From positions 1-9,104 of the forward strand of contig CAZFIO010000088.1 in assembly GCA_964519585.1 (NCBI GenBank): a DNA stretch of 9,104 nucleotides, written 5' to 3'. Source of the DNA: CAZFIO01 sp964519585 (GTDB taxonomy: Bacteria; Bacillota; Clostridia; Tissierellales; Tissierellaceae). Both the position numbers and the translations under genes were made by a program. This document shows, in pieces, positions 5,156-9,104 of this stretch; positions within the stretch are counted from its first letter, which is position 1, and each line of letters opens with the position of its first letter. Below the pieces are notes generated by a model. The model did not search any database, had not been told where the DNA came from, and saw only the letters and a program-made list of their open reading frames with translations.

Positions 5156-6718
5156 CTATTTATTCGTTTTTATCTCCAAATAATAATGTTCAATATCTAA
5201 CTCTAATTGGACCTTGGTTAAACCTTCTTCTAAATTAAAACCAAAGTTTTGATTTACTATCTCTATTTCTTCTGTAGATTTTAATTCTGCGCTTAAGTCC
5301 CTGAGATTCAAGTTACTTCCTAGCCTGGTAACCATATCATAGGACTGGATGCCTTGGCTTTTAGAGTTAGAACAGTAGAAATCATAGGATGGATTCTTAT
5401 GCATACTAGCTAAAATTGCAATGTTTTCCTTGGCTGGAATCTCAGCTTCAAATTCCAAGTAAAATACTCTTTTTATAGACTTGGCATCAGAAATCACATC
5501 TTCCAACATGCCAAAGTCATAACGGTCAGTTTTAGAAGGTGAAATCAAACTATATTTCATCATAAATTCTGAAACTGAACCAAGGAACATTTGTCTTGGG
5601 ATTATATCTTTTTTATCCCCTTCATACTCTCCTTCACCAAATAAATCCAAGAAGTTTCCAACTATCTCATCCATGACTTCTGAAAGTATCTTTTCTTCCT
5701 TTATAATTTTAGTAGAGACCCCTTCCAGTTCATTGCCCTTTTCACAAGCACCATCTTTATAGCCCTGTAAATCATAGTCTCCAATATCCTCACCAATAAC
5801 AATCAGATATTTGTCGCCTCTATATACCCATTCCTTCCTGGGTACAAAATATGAAAACCTTCTAAATCCGTCATCTCTAAATTCACCACCATTAAATCCA
5901 TAGGTTAAAATAATCGTCTTTTCCTGATTAATAGTAAAAGAAATTGCCTGGGTTGCTGCATCATATTCTTCTGGGGCATGAAAATCTTTGAATCTGTAAA
6001 CTGTAACTTTTTGATTTAGTTGAGGATAGGGCATAAAGGCATTTTTCTCATAAGAGCCACTTTCTAAAAGGCTCTTATATCCCTCCCAACTATCTAAGGC
6101 TAGTAGGTTGTGGCTTCCCTTTTCATCATCTATGCCTCCAGCTCCATAGAAACCGCCAGTATAACCGCCTGCATAGGGTGTGGTTTCTATCTCCTGATCA
6201 TTAAGATTTATAGTGGGAGTATATTTTCCTAGTTCACTAAAGCTAGCTACAAAGGGATATCTTAGCTTAAGAGTTTTACCTTCATTGCTTGTGTTTTCTA
6301 GTATATAGGAGTCCTCAACCCTAGACCCCCATACCCTTAATGAATCCTCATGGGCTAGGGAAAAGTCATAGGAAATATTTCTATCAGCTTCTATATCTTC
6401 ATCTACTTCTCCTAATATTAAGGGGAAAACTGGACCTGCATAGGACATAAAAACAGTAGAACCATCATGACCAGCCCCACCATCTGAATTACCTGCCCCA
6501 CCCCCCGGGCTGCCTGAACTGCCTCCAAAAGGTGGTCTNNNNNNNNNNCTCCATCTGAGTAAGCTTCCTCCAATCCCAACTACTATTATCAGGCAAGCAG
6601 CAAGGCCTAGCCATGGTTTCCATTTGAAACTTTGTTTTTCTAGTTTGCTTTTTCTTGCTTCTTCTATATATTCATCCTTGACTCCTGTTATGGCATCAAA
6701 AATCTTCTCAACTTTCAT
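5156..6718 (-). CDS. Membrane-anchored presumed anti-sigma factor, large extracellular domain (crosses assembly gap)
   Basis: About 520 residues. A short cytoplasmic segment (1-35) starting MKVEKIFDAITGVKDEYIEEA is of the kind found on membrane partners of ECF sigma factors in Clostridia. One membrane helix (about 36-54) follows. After it come four unknown residues from the 10-N gap, a Gly/Ser-rich linker (about 61-85), and a roughly 430-residue extracellular region beginning around SYAGPVFPLIL that I cannot assign to a named domain. No zinc-binding anti-sigma motif is seen. Its ATG overlaps the TGA of the sigma gene (ATGA), with AAAGAGGGGA 7 nt upstream, so translation is coupled. Role as anti-sigma is inferred from topology and position. 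Both sides of the gap are in the same frame when 10 bases are counted, but the true gap length is unknown and a frameshift cannot be excluded. Confidence 0.75.
   Translation of the reverse strand: MKVEKIFDAITGVKDEYIEEARKSKLEKQSFKWKPWLGLAACLIIVVGIGGSLLRWXXXXRPPFGGSSGSPGGGAGNSDGGAGHDGSTVFMSYAGPVFPLILGEVDEDIEADRNISYDFSLAHEDSLRVWGSRVEDSYILENTSNEGKTLKLRYPFVASFSELGKYTPTINLNDQEIETTPYAGGYTGGFYGAGGIDDEKGSHNLLALDSWEGYKSLLESGSYEKNAFMPYPQLNQKVTVYRFKDFHAPEEYDAATQAISFTINQEKTIILTYGFNGGEFRDDGFRRFSYFVPRKEWVYRGDKYLIVIGEDIGDYDLQGYKDGACEKGNELEGVSTKIIKEEKILSEVMDEIVGNFLDLFGEGEYEGDKKDIIPRQMFLGSVSEFMMKYSLISPSKTDRYDFGMLEDVISDAKSIKRVFYLEFEAEIPAKENIAILASMHKNPSYDFYCSNSKSQGIQSYDMVTRLGSNLNLRDLSAELKSTEEIEIVNQNFGFNLEEGLTKVQLELDIEHYYLEIKTNK
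6539..6548. other. Assembly gap (10 Ns) inside a coding sequence
   Basis: Ten undetermined bases fall directly after the membrane helix codons of the anti-sigma gene and next to a G-rich stretch on the coding strand (G-runs at 6475-6478, 6496-6499 and 6501-6506). The run may be a fixed-length placeholder. The length of the protein linker at this point is therefore uncertain. Confidence 0.97.
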
Positions 6719-7272
6719 ATGAAAATCCCCTCTTTCTCAAGAAATTTTCTTAAGGACTCCCTTAAACGATAGATCCTTCCAGCCAACTTGTTGGCTGAAG
6801 TTCCAGCTTCCTTGGCCAAGGAATTTAAAGACTCTCCATACCAATACCTTTTTAAAAATAAGACCCTATCATCCTTACCTAAGGATCCAAGCCAGTTGTC
6901 TATAGCTTTTGTTATTTCCTTAGTCTCTAGGATATCTTCTAGACTCTCATTACTAGGAATACAATCTTCCAGCTCAGATAATAGTAGTTCCACACCATCG
7001 TATCGTTTTAGAGCCCTCTTACTTTTCCATAAATTTATAGATAGATTACGGGTAATTCTAGCTAGATAGGCACCTAAATAAGTGGGACTTTCAGGGGGTA
7101 TGGCATTCCAGGCCTTATTGTAGGTATCATTTACCATCTCTTCACTATCCATATTGTTGAAGAGGATATTGTAGGATATGGAGTGGAGCATTCTCCCATA
7201 CTTGTCTTGAGTTTCTTTTATGGCTCTTTCATTCCTTGAATTATATAAGTCAATTATCTCGAAATCTTCCAT
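6715..7272 (-). CDS. ECF-type RNA polymerase sigma factor
   Basis: The 185-residue sigma-70 family protein contains only regions 2 and 4, as in extracytoplasmic-function sigma factors. Region 2 spans about 17-87, with the core-binding helix around DSEEMVNDTYNKAWNAI (42-58) and the -10-recognising segment ITRNLSINLWKSKR (73-86). Region 4 spans about 120-178 and has a helix-turn-helix near SLNSLAKEAGTSANKLAGRIYRLR (148-171), as expected for -35 recognition. The ATG at 7272 has GGGGGAGG 7 nt upstream. It is the first gene of a two-gene operon: the stop overlaps the start of the membrane partner by 4 bp, the usual sigma/anti-sigma arrangement. No convincing promoter was found in the repeat-rich leader. 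The exact ECF group is not recognisable by eye. Confidence 0.93.
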   Translation of the reverse strand: MEDFEIIDLYNSRNERAIKETQDKYGRMLHSISYNILFNNMDSEEMVNDTYNKAWNAIPPESPTYLGAYLARITRNLSINLWKSKRALKRYDGVELLLSELEDCIPSNESLEDILETKEITKAIDNWLGSLGKDDRVLFLKRYWYGESLNSLAKEAGTSANKLAGRIYRLRESLRKFLEKEGIFI

Positions 7273-7367
7273 ATAAATGCCTCCCCCGCAAAATTCTCCC
7301 CTTCACCTATAAAGACAGGAAATCTGGGTGAATATTTGTAAAATCTGAAAGTTTTTAAAATTAAAAT

Positions 7368-7389
7368 GCGGACAGGGGCGTCCGCCCCT
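7368..7389. repeat. GC-rich element with two overlapping hairpins
   Basis: Two mutually exclusive inverted repeats share the same bases: GCGGAC/GTCCGC (7368-7373 and 7380-7385) and AGGGGCG/CGCCCCT (7374-7380 and 7383-7389). On the minus strand it reads TGTAGGGGCGGACGCCCC and on. From memory this resembles a short GTAGGGGCG-type intergenic repeat dispersed in many bacterial genomes. It is far more GC-rich than its AT-rich flanks. It lies in the leader of the sigma gene, about 96 bp from the ATG. Confidence 0.6.
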
Positions 7390-7450
7390 ACAATATCCTC
7401 AATATACTTGTCCAATATATCACTCCAAACCGTACCCATGTTAATAAGAC

Positions 7451-7486
7451 GGTGGTGTCATCTCCAGCGAAGCCGAGAGACCCCCT
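7451..7486. repeat. Small imperfect-palindrome intergenic repeat
   Basis: The segment has TGTCATCTC at 7457-7465 and GCCGAGAGACC at 7472-7482 around an AGCGAA core. TCTC pairs with GAGA and GC with GC, giving an imperfect hairpin. It resembles, from memory, the widely dispersed clostridial repeat with TGTCAT, GCGAAGC and GAGA blocks. No T-tract follows on either strand, so a terminator role is not supported. The 60 bp between this and the GC-rich element (7390-7450) shows nothing recognisable. Confidence 0.5.
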
Positions 7487-7491
7487 CTTTT

Positions 7492-7546
7492 ACAACCGTT
7501 AAACAATCGTTCCCCAATCGTTCAACTACTGTTCAACTATTGTTAA
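7492..7546 (-). repeat. Degenerate 11-bp tandem repeat array (5 units)
   Basis: Five 11-mers on the plus strand start at 7492, 7503, 7514, 7525 and 7536. On the minus strand the best units read TTGAACGATTG and TTGAACAGTAG. The array starts at the stop codon of the metallophosphoesterase (TAA at 7543-7545) and extends downstream of it. Period and sequence resemble the array at 48-124, which lies in the opposite orientation. The repeats are too short and lack spacers, so this is not CRISPR. Confidence 0.8.
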
Positions 7547-8433
7547 TTCATCTCTATAACCACAATCTCCGGACAATTGAAAAACCTCATACCTACATTA
7601 CCATTGCCAAGGCCCCTGCTTACAATCATATGTCTCTTGTTTTCTTCAAAATCTCCTGCATCATATTCTGGAAAGAAGGTTTTTTCAGGAGAAAATACTC
7701 CCCCTAAAAAAGGGATTCTTAACATCCCCCCATGGATATGGCCTGTCAAGGTTAGGTCTGCTTCCCAATCTATATAGGTAGGGAAATATACTGGATTATG
7801 GGTCAATAGGATAGTAAAGCTATCAGGATCCTTCTTGCCTAAAATAGTTTCTATCTTATCTAGAGAAAAATAATAATCCTCGGGATGATTTCTTATAAAT
7901 TCACTTCTTTGATCACTATAGTAACGAAGATTAAACCAAAGACCATATAGGTCTATAGTTTCTGACCCACGGTTAAGGCTAATCTTACTATTGTCCAAGA
8001 TATGGACCCCTGCTTGACTTAAGCCATCATATAAGACTTGAAGTTTATTATCATCTAAGTTCTGCTCATGATTACCTACTATATAGTAGCTGTCATATTT
8101 ATCTGCCAAGATTTTAGAAAGATCTATAAAAATTCCAAAATCCTCATCTGTGGAGTTTACCATATCCCCTGTCATAACAAGGATATCTGGAGATTCTTTA
8201 TCTATTCTTCTGACCAACCTCCTATTATTCCTACCAAAGCTTTTACTATGGAGATCCGATAGGTGGACTATTTTCAGGCCTTGGAAAGATTCTGGCAGAT
8301 TTTCATATTGAAGCTTGTATTTTGAAACTGTCAGTAAATTATTACTTACAATAAAGATAAGCAAGCTAAATAAAAACAAGACCCAAAAACCATATATAAT
8401 TTTTTTGACTATATTTAATCCTTTTTTCCTCAT
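7543..8433 (-). CDS. Membrane-anchored metallophosphoesterase, YkuE/YaeI type
   Basis: The 296-residue calcineurin-like phosphoesterase has all five metal-site motifs in order: SDLH (59-62), GD (89-90), GNHE (120-123), THN (211-213) and GHIHGG (231-236). A single N-terminal membrane helix (about 12-31) after a basic start suggests anchoring with the catalytic domain outside or at the membrane face. This is the layout of YaeI/YkuE-type enzymes, which hydrolyse UDP-diacylglucosamine or act on envelope substrates. Substrate here is not proved. The ATG at 8433 is preferred, with AGAGGGTG 9 nt upstream. A GTG four codons earlier (8445) lies directly at that Shine-Dalgarno. It stands alone between repeats and a divergent sigma gene. 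There is no clear terminator after it, only the 11-bp array. Confidence 0.92.
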   Translation of the reverse strand: MRKKGLNIVKKIIYGFWVLFLFSLLIFIVSNNLLTVSKYKLQYENLPESFQGLKIVHLSDLHSKSFGRNNRRLVRRIDKESPDILVMTGDMVNSTDEDFGIFIDLSKILADKYDSYYIVGNHEQNLDDNKLQVLYDGLSQAGVHILDNSKISLNRGSETIDLYGLWFNLRYYSDQRSEFIRNHPEDYYFSLDKIETILGKKDPDSFTILLTHNPVYFPTYIDWEADLTLTGHIHGGMLRIPFLGGVFSPEKTFFPEYDAGDFEENKRHMIVSRGLGNGNVGMRFFNCPEIVVIEMN

Positions 8434-8554
8434 GCTAATATACACCCTCTTATATTCTATACTTAACCTAGTTTCTATTAATAATTCCTATATCTTATCG
8501 GGATTATTTATATAAACAAAATTTGGGCCCCACACCCGCCTAACCTGACCAACT

Positions 8555-8570
8555 TAAAGGTTTACCTTTA
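8555..8570. promoter_or_regulatory. Perfect 7-2-7 inverted repeat between divergent genes
   Basis: TAAAGGT (8555-8561), TT, ACCTTTA (8564-8570) lies in the 276-bp spacer between the divergent metallophosphoesterase and second sigma gene. Its size and symmetry fit a dimeric repressor site. It is about 122 bp from the phosphoesterase start and 140 bp from the sigma start. Nearby are a GC-rich patch (8525-8540) and, at 8641-8655, two TATAAT-like hexamers without a good -35. No further gene is seen in the spacer. Confidence 0.35.
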
Positions 8571-8660
8571 TAAATATACATTAATTACGATTTAATATAC
8601 CATATTTATCATATCATAAAAAGCGTCTGTAAATATTTGATATAATAATTATAATAATCA

Positions 8661-8688
8661 TGCAACCTTTTTGGAAAATTTCAGTCTA
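8661..8688 (+). promoter_or_regulatory. ECF-type promoter of the second sigma gene
   Basis: TGCAAC followed by CTTTTT (from 8661) and AGTCTA (8683-8688) are separated by 16 bp. This matches the ECF promoter pattern of an AAC-containing -35 (TGaAAC or TGtAAC) and a CGTC-like -10. Transcription would begin near 8695, just before the Shine-Dalgarno. The downstream gene itself encodes an ECF sigma factor, so autoregulation is the natural reading. The first base of the -10 is A, not C. No second copy of this pattern was noticed elsewhere in the window. Confidence 0.65.
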
Positions 8689-8709
8689 ATGGTAAAGGGG
8701 GTCAAGGTC

Positions 8710-9104
8710 TTGGGAGAAAAAGAACTTCTAGTACAACTTAAAAACAAGGATGAAGCAGCCTATGTAGAACTAATCAATCTTTATGGAAATAAACTCCTAA
8801 GGACCCTTTTCCTTATGACAGGAGATGAAAAGGAGGCTGAGGATATAGTCCAGGAAACCTTTATAAGGGTTTTTAAGTCTATAAAAAAATTCAAGGGCAA
8901 AAGTTCCCTCTATACATGGATATACAGGATTTCTCAAAATATACTTAAGGATAGGTTTAAGATGGAAACTAGTATTCCCTATGAAGACATCCAAATTTCT
9001 GATGAAAATGTGGAAGAAAGAATAATAGGTAAGATTAATCGGGAGATTTTAAGGAAAGAATTAAATAATTTAGGCCTTATATATAAGGAGGTTCTTATCT
9101 TCTT
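8710..9104 (+). CDS. ECF-type RNA polymerase sigma factor, 3' end outside the window
   Basis: 131 codons are present before the window ends. Sigma region 2 is clear: the core-binding segment TGDEKEAEDIVQETFIRVFKSI (about 37-58) is followed by the -10-recognition segment SSLYTWIYRISQNILKDRFK (65-84). A charged linker leads into the start of region 4, LGLIYKEVLIF at the edge. The TTG at 8710 is chosen as start because AAAGGGGGT (8694-8702) lies 7 nt upstream and the candidate promoter places the RNA 5' end near 8695. An in-frame ATG at 8689 has no ribosome site and would lie upstream of that RNA end. It differs clearly in sequence from the other ECF factor at 6715-7272. A partner anti-sigma gene would be expected just beyond the window. 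Confidence 0.9.
   Translation, partial: MGEKELLVQLKNKDEAAYVELINLYGNKLLRTLFLMTGDEKEAEDIVQETFIRVFKSIKKFKGKSSLYTWIYRISQNILKDRFKMETSIPYEDIQISDENVEERIIGKINREILRKELNNLGLIYKEVLIF

Noticed and set aside
7280..7360. Promoter for the first ECF operon, including an ECF-type self-promoter
   Set aside because: Only weak matches were found (for example TTCACC with TATAGG at 15 bp), and no AAC/CGTC pair with correct spacing.
7254..7439. 61-codon minus-strand frame starting MGTVWSDILDKYIEDIVG
   Set aside because: It reads through the GC-rich dual hairpin repeat and overlaps the start of the sigma gene in another frame. No clear ribosome site or family match; probably chance, though a gene remnant cannot be fully excluded.

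Overview
The window is AT-rich with clostridial codon habits (many ATA, AGA and AGG codons), purine-rich Shine-Dalgarno sites and intrinsic terminators at most gene ends. This points to a low-GC Gram-positive, most likely of the class Clostridia (a Tissierellales-like anaerobe is a guess). A run of 10 Ns at 6539-6548 shows that it comes from a scaffolded draft assembly. There are eight genes: one complete plus-strand gene on the left, six minus-strand genes across the middle, and one plus-strand gene cut by the right edge. No rRNA, tRNA, IS element, CRISPR array or prophage was seen.

Left part (1-2890). A monoglyceride-lipase-like alpha/beta hydrolase (160-1074) converges on an NSS-family Na+-coupled transporter (2468-1116). 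They share a perfect 13-bp inverted repeat that contains the hydrolase stop codon. The 5' side of the hydrolase is a seven-copy degenerate 11-bp tandem repeat. The 421-bp gap upstream of the transporter holds a candidate promoter, two inverted repeats in its leader, and a good minus-strand terminator belonging to the next gene.

Middle part (2890-7272). From right to left on the minus strand: an ECF sigma factor (7272-6715), its translationally coupled membrane partner and presumed anti-sigma factor (6718-5156, crossed by the assembly gap), a terminator, an LCP-family (LytR-CpsA-Psr) cell-wall glycopolymer ligase with an added Ig-like domain and a charged pentapeptide-repeat tail (5022-3478), another terminator, and a guanine-deaminase-like cytidine deaminase fold enzyme (3351-2890). 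The deaminase has its Shine-Dalgarno 32 nt from the ATG with a 7-bp hairpin in between.

Right part (7273-9104). A mosaic of three unrelated short repeats (7368-7546) lies between the sigma gene and a membrane-anchored YkuE/YaeI-type metallophosphoesterase (8433-7543). A divergent second ECF sigma factor begins at 8710 and runs off the window. It is preceded by a convincing ECF-type promoter, which suggests autoregulation.

The genes as a group suggest envelope homeostasis: two ECF sigma systems, an LCP ligase and a membrane phosphoesterase. No gene is unknown at family level. The most unusual signals are non-coding or architectural: the hairpin-bridged ribosome binding site, the two 11-bp arrays, the higher-order repeat in the LCP tail and the altered gate residue in the transporter.
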